Source of the DNA: an uncultured Eubacterium sp. | GTDB lineage: Bacteria; Bacillota; Clostridia; Peptostreptococcales; Anaerovoracaceae | Reading direction: 5' to 3' | DNA length: 60,806 bases | Assembly (NCBI GenBank): GCA_937894585.1 | Contig: CALBGO010000028.1 | Span: 1 to 60,806, forward strand | Shown here: in pieces, positions 43,002-51,575 of the stretch | How positions within the stretch are numbered: the first letter of the stretch is position 1 | How the letters are laid out: each line of letters starts with the position of its first letter | Notes under the pieces: generated by a model | The model's database searches: none | Told to the model about the DNA's origin: nothing | Seen by the model: the letters and a program-made list of their open reading frames with translations, nothing else | Position numbers and translations under genes: made by a program

Positions 43002-43740
43002 TGTCTGCCTTTCCTTCCTTTTCACCCGGTAAGAATACTTTAATGATTCCCTTCTTATATAAAACTTTAGTCAAAATGTATACCACAGGGATACATAAAA
43101 TCATTACAAAGCCCTGCCATAAGCTGTATACATCCGGAATCGCCATAAACAGCACAATACAGATGATGTAAGGGAGCACTGCTGCAAGAAGACGATTCTT
43201 TGATGTAACACCGCTGCCCAAATCATTGCTGAGAGATCCCAGCATAAGGCATCCGAACAGAGCAGGCAGCACATTTCCGGCAGCTACGGCTACCTCCGGT
43301 CTTGAAAGCAGCGGCTGCAGCGGAGTCAAAAGCGCTGCGCCGATTGCAAGCAGCACCAGTGTTACCAGAGAGGAAACAGAAACAGCAAGTCCTGTAATTG
43401 CATCTGACATAGCAGTTCCTGCCTTCACATCCGCAACTTTTAGTGCGTTTAATGCTGCCGGAAGTTTCAGATTCAGAATATTACCTGTTACATTGGAAAC
43501 ATAATAAGATGATCCCATAACCGGTACTTCTGCAAACATTTCCGCAAGGCCGGTCGGAATAAAAATTGCACACAACCCGCCTGCCGCCAGCATAACTTCT
43601 GAAAAAGTCGGCATGATATCATAAACAAGACAGATAATCAAAGGAACTCCGCAGAAGAGCGCCAGTGATATCACAGTAATCCAGATTCCGATTTTATGCA
43701 TTTTATTGTAGTAAGCATAATCTTTTGATGTATTATTCAT
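42994..43740 (-). CDS. Integral membrane protein, probable transporter half (with DUF5058 partner)
   Basis: About 248 residues and seven or so membrane segments (for example IGIWITVISLALFCGVPLII, VLLAIGAALLTPL and AVLPYIICIVLFMAI). I do not recognise the family by name. It lies between the DUF5058-like gene and the M20 peptidase, overlapping the latter, and its neighbour also ends 20 bp before it. This arrangement suggests a two-component permease that feeds the peptidase. The ATG at 43740 has AGGTGG; an upstream GTG at 43761 is less likely. Confidence 0.6.
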   Translation of the reverse strand: MNNTSKDYAYYNKMHKIGIWITVISLALFCGVPLIICLVYDIMPTFSEVMLAAGGLCAIFIPTGLAEMFAEVPVMGSSYYVSNVTGNILNLKLPAALNALKVADVKAGTAMSDAITGLAVSVSSLVTLVLLAIGAALLTPLQPLLSRPEVAVAAGNVLPALFGCLMLGSLSNDLGSGVTSKNRLLAAVLPYIICIVLFMAIPDVYSLWQGFVMILCIPVVYILTKVLYKKGIIKVFLPGEKEGKADND

Positions 43741-43760
43741 TTTTCTACCACCTTTCCTCA

Positions 43761-44462
43761 CTACAGTAATTTATCCCATAATACTGACGAACACATTGCA
43801 CCGAACAGACTGAATGCCAGTGTAAACTGTCCCAGCCATGCTGCGCCTGTTTTCTGTGCAATCTTTCCCACAACCAACGCAATTGCCATACTGGTTGCAA
43901 AAGTAAGAAGGCTCACAAGACCTCCGAAAATCATTGGTACAGTCAGAGCACAAAGCAGTGCTGTCATAAATACACTCTGCGCCAAAGGACTCCATCTCGG
44001 ATCATCTCCGCCCAGTTTTGTACTTCCAAGGTGAATTCTTTTGCATAAAAACAGATTGAAAATCAGTGTTACTGTAATACCAATGCACATTGCCCATGCC
44101 ATCAGACCAAAAGCTTCTGCATTAGCTGTTGCCACATCTAGATTCAGTGCTGACAATGCCATATCTGCAGCCATAATTTCATATGCAACAGAACCTAAAA
44201 CTGACAGTCTGAACCATCCGTAAGGCAGTCCGATTACAACAACAAGAGATGCAAGACCTGCAACGATTGCAATAGATGGAACAATGGAAAACAGTGCAGA
44301 TGATTTAATTACTGCCTGCAACTTTTCCTTACACATTCCCATTTCAATTGCTTTTTTATAACAGATTACGGCATAATAAATGGTAATTGCCGCTACAATG
44401 ATAATTCCGCCGATTACCAGTCCCCAAAGGAGTCCGCTGTTTGCTACATCCTGAAAACTCAT
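43761..44462 (-). CDS. DUF5058-like integral membrane protein, probable transporter half
   Basis: About 233 residues with six or seven membrane segments (LLWGLVIGGIIIVAAITIYY, SIAIVAGLASLVVVIGLPYG, AWAMCIGITVTLIFNLFLC). The loop LGGDDPRWSPLAQSVF and the GLPYGWFRLSVLGSVAYE segment fit DUF5058 proteins, which I recall being found beside M20 peptidases; this was not checked. The start could be 44474 or 44462; I prefer 44462 because AAAGGA lies at normal distance. It is the first gene after a MerR-type promoter. Confidence 0.6.
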   Translation of the reverse strand: MSFQDVANSGLLWGLVIGGIIIVAAITIYYAVICYKKAIEMGMCKEKLQAVIKSSALFSIVPSIAIVAGLASLVVVIGLPYGWFRLSVLGSVAYEIMAADMALSALNLDVATANAEAFGLMAWAMCIGITVTLIFNLFLCKRIHLGSTKLGGDDPRWSPLAQSVFMTALLCALTVPMIFGGLVSLLTFATSMAIALVVGKIAQKTGAAWLGQFTLAFSLFGAMCSSVLWDKLL

Positions 44463-44516
44463 AATGTTATTCATCCTTTCAAATTAAAATCATTTTCCGG
44501 CCGGGAATTTATTATC

Positions 44517-44547
44517 ATCATAGCATGTCGACTAAGTCGACAGTCAA
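44517..44547 (-). promoter_or_regulatory. MerR-type promoter with 19-bp spacer and palindromic operator
   Basis: On the minus strand TTGACT (44542-44547) and TATGAT (44517-44522) are 19 bp apart. The spacer contains the perfect dyad GTCGAC-n3-GTCGAC (44527-44541). An over-long spacer with an internal dyad is the hallmark of promoters activated by MerR-family proteins through DNA untwisting. The adjacent upstream gene is a MerR-family gene. Confidence 0.75.
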
Positions 44548-44595
44548 GCGCATTCTTCAAAATCCGCTTGATAAATTTCTCCAAAATGGGTTCAA

Positions 44596-45435
44596 TCAGT
44601 TTCTATTCACAATCGGAAGCCAGAACTCATAATAATCAATCGGAACCTGATGAATTCTCCTCGAAAACATATATCTGGCAAGGCTGTGTCCTTTAATGTC
44701 AAACCCATTATCACCTGCATACTGTACCATTTTCCCAACTTGCTCATAATTTCTGCCCTTTTCTGTCTTTACAATTGCTTTCAGATATTGTCTTTCAGGA
44801 AACGCCCGAATCTGTTCTTTTGGAAAGTCATCTCTCATTCGAATTTCTTTCCGATCAACACAGGTAATTAGAATTTCCGTATTTTCCCGATAAGAATCTT
44901 TCAGAAGTATATCAAAATCGTTCACTAGAAACTGCGCCTGCCGATTGGATGTAATCGTCATAGCCGGCGAAAGACTACGATCCAGGGTTCTTAGATACTC
45001 CATATTTTTCCACAAGGAATCTTGTATGTCCATTGCAAGAATTGAAATCGGCTCTGTCAGCTCAATCATCAGCTTTTCCGATTCCGCCTCTTTCAGTGAA
45101 GCTGCATAATTTATCATCTGCTCACGAATGAGGCAAAGATTCTCGATTTGCGCGTTGAGTTCCGCAAGTTTGGCATCTGTTCGCTCAATTGTCTGAGACA
45201 AATTTTCCACCCGAATGATCATTCCGATATCATCCAGAGAAAACTGCATCTCTCTGAGGCGTTTTACATAGTCCATATTGAAAACATCATCCCGTTAAAA
45301 CACTCTGTATCCTGAATCTTTTTCTTTTTGAGAGCTTAAAAGTCCCTTTTTTTCATAAAGTCTGATTGTATCTCGGCTCACATCAAAAAGATTGGTCAGA
45401 AAACCGATATGGTAAGGTTCATATTTAATCTTCAT
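44596..45435 (-). pseudogene. MerR-family regulator with effector-binding domain, interrupted by in-frame TAA
   Basis: Read from the ATG at 45435 (GGAGG eight bases upstream) the frame encodes a MerR DNA-binding domain (YHIGFLTNLFDVSRDTIRLY, then EKKGLL, GYRVF) and hits TAA at codon 47 (45295-45297). The same frame continues with RDDVFNMDYVKRLREMQFSL, a coiled coil and a GyrI-like effector domain to residue 279. The usual residue at the stop is Tyr or Ser, so one base (e.g. TAC to TAA) explains the break. Restart at Met (45276) would make a protein without the recognition helix. The gene is otherwise intact, hence a recent mutation, a sequencing error or readthrough. Its target promoter lies just downstream. 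Confidence 0.85.
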
Positions 45436-45645
45436 ACACTATCCTCCATGCAGCAGCGCCGGTATCGTATTTTGAATCATTATACCACAAACTCCACCTG
45501 CCTGTGCGGCTTCTCTCCCGAAAATATCGAACCGCTGCTTCTGAAAATATCGAAACTGTTTGAGGCTGTTTAAAATAATTTAAAGATATTTGAAATCTAA
45601 CACAGATTTAACAAAACGAGGGTATTTTTTTCGTAAAAAGTATAT

Positions 45646-45651
45646 TATAAT
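45646..45651 (+). promoter_or_regulatory. -10 box (TATAAT) of the HAD-IIA gene
   Basis: TATAAT followed by a ~30-nt leader and GAAAGGAGGT. The -35 region (TATTTT) is weak, so this promoter may need help. Confidence 0.45.
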
Positions 45652-45685
45652 ACTAACAGAATTGCTTTACGAAAGGAGGTATATT

Positions 45686-46459
45686 ATGGAAACATTAAGA
45701 GCAAAAAAAGGATTTATCTGCGATATGGACGGCGTTATCTACTGGGGCGGCAGACTTCTTCCCGGTGTAAAAGAATTTGTGGACTGGCTTTACAGAGAAA
45801 ATAAACAGTTCCTGTTTTTAACCAACAACAGCAGCCAGACGCCCCTTGAACTCAGGCTGAAACTGCAGACTATGGGACTGGACATTGACGAAAGCCATTT
45901 TTATACCAGCGCCCTTGCTACAGCAAAATTTGTCAGTGAGCAGACACACCACTGCAGCGCATATGTAATCGGAGATCCCGGTCTTGTCGGTGCACTCTAT
46001 CAGTGCGGCGTTGCCATCACCGATAAAGAACCCGACTATGTCATCGTGGGCGAAACCCCAAGCTATAACTACGAAGCAATATGCAAAGCAGTTACACTCG
46101 TAAGAAACGGCTCCAAGCTGATCGGAACCAATTTCGATATGACCGGTCCTTCAAGCAGAGGCATTATCCCTGCATGCAGAGCCCTGATTTCCCCTATTGA
46201 AATGGCAACCGGAAAACAGGCATACTTTGTAGGTAAACCGAATCCTCTGATGATGCGCACAGGTCTGAAGCTTTTGGGCATTCATTCAGAAGAAGCCGCT
46301 ATGATCGGCGACAGAATGGATACCGATATCATAGGCGGTGTAGAAAGCGGTCTTGATCCGATTCTGGTTCTTTCAGGTGTAACAGACAGAGCTGAAGTCG
46401 ACCTGTTCCCATACAGACCTAGACTCATCCTGAACGGAGTCGGCGATATCCCTTGCTAA
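45686..46459 (+). CDS. HAD-IIA family phosphatase (NagD-like)
   Basis: 257 residues. Motif I is FICDMDGVIYWGG (about 8-20) with the nucleophile Asp and proton-donor Asp; motif II is LTNNSSQ; motif III Lys lies in GKPNPLMM; motif IV is MIGDRMDTDI. The cap is of the C2 type, as in NagD and 4-nitrophenylphosphatases, which dephosphorylate small sugar phosphates or nucleotides. The ATG at 45686 has the strong site GAAAGGAGGT, which rules out the longer frame beginning at 45590. It is monocistronic. Confidence 0.92.
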   Translation: METLRAKKGFICDMDGVIYWGGRLLPGVKEFVDWLYRENKQFLFLTNNSSQTPLELRLKLQTMGLDIDESHFYTSALATAKFVSEQTHHCSAYVIGDPGLVGALYQCGVAITDKEPDYVIVGETPSYNYEAICKAVTLVRNGSKLIGTNFDMTGPSSRGIIPACRALISPIEMATGKQAYFVGKPNPLMMRTGLKLLGIHSEEAAMIGDRMDTDIIGGVESGLDPILVLSGVTDRAEVDLFPYRPRLILNGVGDIPC

Positions 46460-46538
46460 GTCATCCGCAGCAGCTGCAGGACATAGAACATGGGATACCG
46501 CCGTTTTTTAATACTATATATTATTCCTCTTCAAAATC

Positions 46539-46572
46539 CGGCTTTCAGCATAACTTGTAAAGCCGACTTTTT
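46539..46572. terminator. Terminator between convergent genes
   Basis: CGGCTTT and AAAGCCG, 13-base loop, followed by TTTTT on the plus strand. It slightly overlaps the end of the DUF4430 gene. Confidence 0.65.
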
Positions 46573-46999
46573 ATTTTGTATATATCCATTCCAGGCTGTC
46601 GCCGTCCTCAAGAATTACTTTTCTTGCCGACTTTTCCATAAGCTCCCCATTGACCATATACTTCCATGTCCGGTTCGCAAAGACATCGCCGTTAAGAAGA
46701 TCGTTGATACCGATGACGGTCCCGCCCGTAATCTCCACTGCAACCGGCATTTCGTTGACATTACAGTAAAGCTCAATAGTCTCCAGCGCTGAAGATCCTT
46801 CTTCGATTTTGAAAGGAACAGCCTTTACATCCTCCATCTCCGCACTCTTTGGATAATCGATGGAAAGCGTAATCTCCACCGTCTTAACGGGGGGCTCCTT
46901 TCCGCCCTCTGTCTTTTCTCCGCATCCGGCTGTCAGAAGCACGGAGGAAAGCGCCAGCATCACAGTCAGTATCAGACTGATTCGTTTCTTCAATTTCAT
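46571..46999 (-). CDS. DUF4430-domain lipoprotein
   Basis: 142 residues. Signal peptide with lipobox LTAGC (Cys26), a short linker, then a DUF4430/transcobalamin C-terminal-like domain (about 40-142): VEITLSIDYPKS, SSALETIELYCNV, GIN-DLLNGD and NRTWKYMVNGELMEKSARKVIL. Such domains are usually parts of cobalamin- or ligand-binding surface proteins; here it stands alone. AAGGAG precedes the ATG. Surface-anchored; ligand unknown. Confidence 0.82.
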   Translation of the reverse strand: MKLKKRISLILTVMLALSSVLLTAGCGEKTEGGKEPPVKTVEITLSIDYPKSAEMEDVKAVPFKIEEGSSALETIELYCNVNEMPVAVEITGGTVIGINDLLNGDVFANRTWKYMVNGELMEKSARKVILEDGDSLEWIYTK

Positions 47000-47094
47000 A
47001 AACAGTCTCCTTTATTCCAGTGTCATATTATAGATTACTTCTATTGTATCATAAAACCTATCTGAATATAAGCACTATAAAATATACAGACAAA

Positions 47095-48495
47095 TTAGAG
47101 CCGCATCGATACAAGAAGGTCATACATTTCTTCGTCGCAGGCACTTTCCAAATCATAAACAATCTGACTGTCCACTACTGTCATAGAAGCATGCATCCCG
47201 GAAAAATATCTCAGATTTTTATCGAGAGGATTCTCTTCAAATACTGTAAAATCCGCTTTTTTACCCTGCTCTATAATTCCGAAATCATCGGATACACCAA
47301 GGAGCTGAGCTGCTCCCGTCGTCAAAAGCTCTATGGCCTCACCGACACTTTTCGCATGGCTGTATACCGAAGCGTTCAGGTAATCAGTCTCCCATGTCGT
47401 CATAAAAGTGCCTTCCTGCTCATCATCCTCAAAAGAGTTTGCCGAAGCCAGCACAAAAATATTGTTTTTACAGCCCTTTTTACGAAGATATCGGAAAGTT
47501 TCCGCCGCCATTTCGGCAGCTTCTCTGTCTACAGCATCCAAGTGAACATGGTATCCCTTGTCAGCAGCTGCCTGACAGATTTTCCGAAGATCTTCTTCCG
47601 AGAAACCGCCCAGATCTTCATCTGTACTGATTTCTCCCTTCAGAAAATCACAGGTAATCAGTCCCCCCAGCTCAATGCAATTGGTTCTGCCTGCAGAAAG
47701 CTTATGAACCACCAGCTCCGGCATCAGCGGTCTGTTGATGAAAAGACCGGAAAACAATCTCTGTTTCGGTGTATAGCTTTCTCCGATTAATGCAACCAGA
47801 CAATCCTGATACTGCGCCGCAAAGTACTCCGGCGTGTTCAAAGGAAAGACTGAAGTGATTCCCCGGTCGCAGAGCTGATTTGCCGAATCGATAACAGCCT
47901 TCTCCACCTCCTCGAAATCAAGAGGCGCCAGTATCTGCAGAATCACATCTGCCGACAGATATGTCATCCCTTCGTTTTCCATAACCTCTTCAATGATCTG
48001 TGCCGCCAGAGTGTTATACCAGCAGTGAACGCCGCTTGACCCAAGTATCAGTACAGGTCTTTCCCGCTCTGCTTCATCAAGAAGTTCCTGTACTTCTTCC
48101 GGATCATCATAATCAGCCAGAATATGCTCACCGTAGCCGTAACCGAATACAACTTCTCTGTCTGTTTCCTCTGCATACTCCGATACAGCTTCCAAAACAG
48201 TATCAAGGTCCCAGACCGGGTCCACCGCAAGATACAAATTTTCAAATGCCTTCAGAATATCCGTATTATGTACCTCTATAAAACCCGGAAACATATACTG
48301 TTCTTTCAGGTCAACAACCTGTGTATCTTCGCCGGTGATTTCCTCCATTCCTTCAAAATCACCGACCGCCATCACTCTGCCGTCTTTGCAGGCTGCAGCC
48401 GTCGCCCACGGCAGTGCCGGATCCTGCGTATAGATATGTCCGTTCATATAGATAATATCTGCCCTATTCTTTTTCTTAAATAATCCAAATGCCAT
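47095..48495 (-). CDS. YtcJ-like amidohydrolase lacking metal-binding residues
   Basis: 466 residues of the amidohydrolase superfamily, YtcJ-like branch. The N-terminal beta domain (ADIIYMNGHIYTQDPALP, KDGRVMAVGDFEGM) and the C-terminal strand (GIIEQGKKADFTVFEENPL) are clear. The metal motif that should read GFIDxHxH is GFIEVHNTD (His76-Asn-Thr78), so the second His is gone. The later xHAIGDxA motif appears as VHLDAVDREA, and no ExHaq/SDxP segment is visible. It is thus probably inactive as a metal hydrolase, or uses another centre. The start has GGAGGG. It diverges from the DUF2284 gene. Confidence 0.75.
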   Translation of the reverse strand: MAFGLFKKKNRADIIYMNGHIYTQDPALPWATAAACKDGRVMAVGDFEGMEEITGEDTQVVDLKEQYMFPGFIEVHNTDILKAFENLYLAVDPVWDLDTVLEAVSEYAEETDREVVFGYGYGEHILADYDDPEEVQELLDEAERERPVLILGSSGVHCWYNTLAAQIIEEVMENEGMTYLSADVILQILAPLDFEEVEKAVIDSANQLCDRGITSVFPLNTPEYFAAQYQDCLVALIGESYTPKQRLFSGLFINRPLMPELVVHKLSAGRTNCIELGGLITCDFLKGEISTDEDLGGFSEEDLRKICQAAADKGYHVHLDAVDREAAEMAAETFRYLRKKGCKNNIFVLASANSFEDDEQEGTFMTTWETDYLNASVYSHAKSVGEAIELLTTGAAQLLGVSDDFGIIEQGKKADFTVFEENPLDKNLRYFSGMHASMTVVDSQIVYDLESACDEEMYDLLVSMRL

Positions 48496-48542
48496 GTTTA
48501 TTTACCCTCCGTAATTCTTCCGCAATTACCCATTGAAATTAT

Positions 48543-48571
48543 TTTACCATAAATTGATTTTGTGGTAAACT
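48543..48571 (+). promoter_or_regulatory. Dyad and possible promoter at the DUF2284 gene
   Basis: TTTACCA (48543-48549) and TGGTAAA (48563-48569) form a perfect inverted repeat. The same bases read as TTTACC-17 bp-TAAACT, which would start transcription within a few bases of the ATG at 48578. No Shine-Dalgarno is visible. Confidence 0.4.
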
Positions 48572-48577
48572 TGAACT

Positions 48578-49102
48578 ATGAAGATTGAAACTTATGAAAA
48601 AACCATCGGCATTCCTCAGTATATTGAAGGGTATGTCAATGTAGAAGAGTTTCTGGAATGCTGCAGAGTCTGCGATAACTTTGACCGCAAATGGTCCTGC
48701 CCGCCTTATGATTTTGAGCCGGTCCGCGATTACTGGGAAAAATTCACCCACTTCCATGTAATCGGAAAAAAAATGATTCTCGAGGAGGAAGATAAAGACA
48801 ATTGGAAGAATCTTATGAAAGAGGTCAAACAGCAGCTGACAGAAGAACTCTTCTGCGAAGAAAAGAAATATCCGGGCAGCCGTGCCTTATGCGCCGGCAG
48901 CTGCACCATCTGCGGAGAAAACAACTGCAGCAAGATTTCAGGGAAAACCTGCCGTTTTCCCGAGAAGATGCGGTATTCCATTGAATCTTTGGGGGGCAAT
49001 GTAGGACTTACTGCAAGCAAACTTCTGAATATAAAGCTGCAGTGGATTGAAGAAGGTAGAATTCCGGATTACTTCGTGCTCATCGGCGGCCTTCTGTATT
49101 AA
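48578..49102 (+). CDS. DUF2284 metal-binding protein
   Basis: 174 residues with many cysteines: CCRVCDNFDRKWSCPP (about 28-43) and a second cluster CAGSCTICGENNCSK...TCRFPEKMR (about 110-135). This is the DUF2284 pattern, likely metal or iron-sulfur binding; function unknown. The end is close to family end (DYFVLIGGLLY). There is no evident ribosome binding site before the ATG, and the promoter-like dyad ends 6 bases upstream, so the message may be leaderless. Confidence 0.85.
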   Translation: MKIETYEKTIGIPQYIEGYVNVEEFLECCRVCDNFDRKWSCPPYDFEPVRDYWEKFTHFHVIGKKMILEEEDKDNWKNLMKEVKQQLTEELFCEEKKYPGSRALCAGSCTICGENNCSKISGKTCRFPEKMRYSIESLGGNVGLTASKLLNIKLQWIEEGRIPDYFVLIGGLLY

Positions 49103-49172
49103 CCCTATAAATATGCAGCCTTTGGGAAAAGATTGTAGATTACAGCCCATTATGCCGATACCCGAAAAAACG

Positions 49173-49212
49173 AAAGGACCCGTCTGCATGATACAGTGCA
49201 GACGGGTTCTTT
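49173..49212. terminator. Bidirectional terminator
   Basis: AAAGGACCCGTCTGCA and TGCAGACGGGTTCTTT, 8-base loop. It serves the DUF2284 gene (plus) and the YjiH-like gene (minus). Confidence 0.85.
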
Positions 49213-49253
49213 GTTTTCGTTATATCATATGTATGTATCCGTACACAAATCTA

Positions 49254-50618
49254 TCAGAAAAGCAGATGTGCCACCGGGCAGATAATCACTAAACTGATGA
49301 TAGTTCTTTCTAAGAAGATTACAAACAGTTCAACGATATTAACAGGAAGTTTGGATCCTAAAATCAATCCGCCGACTTCGGACAAGTAAATCAGCTGTGT
49401 TACAGATACAGTAGCTACGATAAATCTGGTCATTTCGCTCGCAATACCTTCGGATGCAATAATTGCCGGTGTCAGCATGTCAGTGAAACCAACAATCATT
49501 GTCTTGGAAGCTTCAGCAGCTTCAGGAACCTGCAGCAGCTCTAAGAGCGGCATAAACGGCTTGCCCATGATTTCAAAAATCGGAGTATTGTTCGCCAATA
49601 CCAAAGCGATAGTTCCGATCGCCATAACGCTTGGCAATACGCCAAACCACATACCTGCTGCATTCTTTACACCGTTTTCGAAGAACTGACCGATGCCTCT
49701 GAATTCACCGACTTTTTTCATTGCAAGTTCTTTTCCGTACTGAAGAGAAGATGTGTATCCTTCCGGCAGCGAATCCGGCATAGCTCTTCCTTCTACTACA
49801 TAAGTGTCTTTTTTCCATGAAAGGGGCGGGATACGAGGCACTAATACTGCGCAGACAATACCCACTGCACAGATCAACAGATAATAAACGCCGAAATACT
49901 GCATCAGTCCTACCTGTTCCAGTACTATGATACTGAATGTGATAGAAACTGCAGAGAAGGTTGTTGCGATTACACAGGCCTCTCTTGTAGAGTAGTATCC
50001 GTTTTCGTACTGGTTGCATGTCAGCATAACGCCCAGTGTACCGTCTCCAATCCAGGATGTTACGCAGTCAACAGCTGCACGGCCGGGAATCTTGAAAACA
50101 GGACGCATTACTCTTGTAAGCATCGCTCCGACAAATTCCAGAAGACCAAAGTCCAGCAGCAGCGGAAGCAGTAAAGCTGCAATTAAGAAAATAATAACAA
50201 GTACGGTTAACAGGTCTCCGAGTACGAAGCCTCCTGCTCCACTGTTTGTAATCAGGCTGACAATATCAGTTCCTTCTTCGCTTCCCATGCCAAGGAATAC
50301 CATCCAGATAAATACCGCGCCCAGACATCTTACAATCACCCAGATCCATGATACTGCAAAAGTATCTGCAAGAAGCGCATTGTTCATGATAAATTTCGGC
50401 TTTGCCAGTCCGATCAGAGAAAGCACTGCGGAGACTGTGATGATGGCAACGCACAGTCCCGGCAGAATTCCGCCAATGGCTGCGCCAATCCAGTCGGCAA
50501 TGATCTTTACAGTAACCGTCCAGTCTCCGTCATACTTTACCGGAATCATAAATAAAATAATACCGATGACGGATGGAATCAGGAAACCGGCCATGCTTCC
50601 TTTTTTTCTTTCTTCCAT
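49254..50618 (-). CDS. YjiH-family transporter, probable histidine permease of the hut cluster
   Basis: 454 residues, about eleven membrane segments. The middle holds a nucleoside-recognition (Gate)-type domain: PGRAAVDCVTSWIGDGTLG and STREACVIATTFSAVSI, repeated in weaker form near the C-terminus (FTDMLTPAIIASEG). This layout is that of YjiH-like proteins. No substrate is proven; its place next to the hut genes suggests histidine or urocanate. It has its own promoter (50667-50695), separated from gntR by a terminator. The leader carries CCCCGCTTAGAGGGG, a small hairpin. Confidence 0.75.
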   Translation of the reverse strand: MEERKKGSMAGFLIPSVIGIILFMIPVKYDGDWTVTVKIIADWIGAAIGGILPGLCVAIITVSAVLSLIGLAKPKFIMNNALLADTFAVSWIWVIVRCLGAVFIWMVFLGMGSEEGTDIVSLITNSGAGGFVLGDLLTVLVIIFLIAALLLPLLLDFGLLEFVGAMLTRVMRPVFKIPGRAAVDCVTSWIGDGTLGVMLTCNQYENGYYSTREACVIATTFSAVSITFSIIVLEQVGLMQYFGVYYLLICAVGIVCAVLVPRIPPLSWKKDTYVVEGRAMPDSLPEGYTSSLQYGKELAMKKVGEFRGIGQFFENGVKNAAGMWFGVLPSVMAIGTIALVLANNTPIFEIMGKPFMPLLELLQVPEAAEASKTMIVGFTDMLTPAIIASEGIASEMTRFIVATVSVTQLIYLSEVGGLILGSKLPVNIVELFVIFLERTIISLVIICPVAHLLF

Positions 50619-50666
50619 AATAAAGTCCTCCTTAAATAACCTTCCCCTCTAAGCGGGGTCAGATTT

Positions 50667-50695
50667 ATTGTACCATACATAGAAAAATTATTCAA
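50667..50695 (-). promoter_or_regulatory. Promoter of the YjiH-like gene
   Basis: On the minus strand TTGAAT (50690-50695), 17-bp spacer, TACAAT (50667-50672). Confidence 0.6.
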
Positions 50696-50800
50696 TCTTT
50701 ATGTGAATATAATCGCAGAAAATTATAAACTTTCTCGATTATCTTATAACTATTCCATCTCATTAATAATATATCACCATTCAAACAATATTTCTTCATA

Positions 50801-50834
50801 CAAAAATAGCAGGATACTGAAATAAGCATCCTGC
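50801..50834 (-). terminator. Terminator after gntR
   Basis: On the minus strand GCAGGAT and ATCCTGC with a 12-base loop, followed by TATTTTTG. Confidence 0.75.
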
Positions 50835-50844
50835 GTCCTTGATT

Positions 50845-51513
50845 TTATTCTGTGATGTTGTAAACAAATTTTGCTCTTCTCTGCGATCCTTCCAGATGAC
50901 GAGCCATGGCAGCCTTTGCGCCTGCAGAATCTCTGCGTTTAATCGCTTCTAAAATCTCCCTGTGCTCAGAAAAAATGTCCGTCAGACAATCCTGTTCATA
51001 ATAAAGCACTTTTCGCGTCTGTTCAATGTATTCTTTATAGGAGCGCAGCACCTGTGCCATAAAACGACTCCCTGCAGCATTGTAAATAATATCGTGGAAA
51101 TCTGCGTTGATTTCCAGTACTCGTTTACTGTCCTTCCGGGTCGTGTAAAATTCCATCAGGTCGCTCTGCCTCTGCAGTTCGGCAAGCTGCTCATCATCAA
51201 TACGGTTTACAGCCCATTCAACTGCCAGAACTTCCAGCGCTTTTCTGACTGCGTAAATATCCTCGATATCCTGCCTTGTAAATCCCTTTGCAAAGCAGCC
51301 TCTGTTGGGAATATAATCAATCAGTCCTTCGTTTTCCAGCTGTTTGAAGGCCTCTCGAATTGGTGTCCTGCTGACTTTAAGTTCTGTAGCAATCTGATTT
51401 TCTTTTATCTTCTCTCCGATTCTGTACTCGCCTTTGAGTATCCTCTCGCGGACAATATCCGCAATTTCGTCTGTCAGTGAAAATCCGTTGGAAAAATTAT
51501 GATTGCCGTTCAT
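50845..51513 (-). CDS. GntR-family regulator, FCD (FadR-type) domain
   Basis: 222 residues. An N-terminal winged helix with ELKVSRTPIREAFKQLENEG (about 45-65) is followed by an all-helical FCD ligand domain with the usual Asp/His metal residues (DFHDIIYNAAGS, FSEHREILEAI, MARHLEGS). It lies at the end of the hut operon, 62 bp after ftcD, so it most likely senses histidine, urocanate or a downstream intermediate. Start: GGAG six bases before the ATG. Confidence 0.9.
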   Translation of the reverse strand: MNGNHNFSNGFSLTDEIADIVRERILKGEYRIGEKIKENQIATELKVSRTPIREAFKQLENEGLIDYIPNRGCFAKGFTRQDIEDIYAVRKALEVLAVEWAVNRIDDEQLAELQRQSDLMEFYTTRKDSKRVLEINADFHDIIYNAAGSRFMAQVLRSYKEYIEQTRKVLYYEQDCLTDIFSEHREILEAIKRRDSAGAKAAMARHLEGSQRRAKFVYNITE

Positions 51514-51575
51514 CTCGCTCTCCTGCCTGTCTCATATTTCAGAACACTAATCTCTTCCCTCTAATATTTATATCA

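Noticed and set aside
47020..47790. 256-codon plus-strand frame
   Set aside because: Antisense to the amidohydrolase-like gene, with no ribosome binding site or recognisable product.
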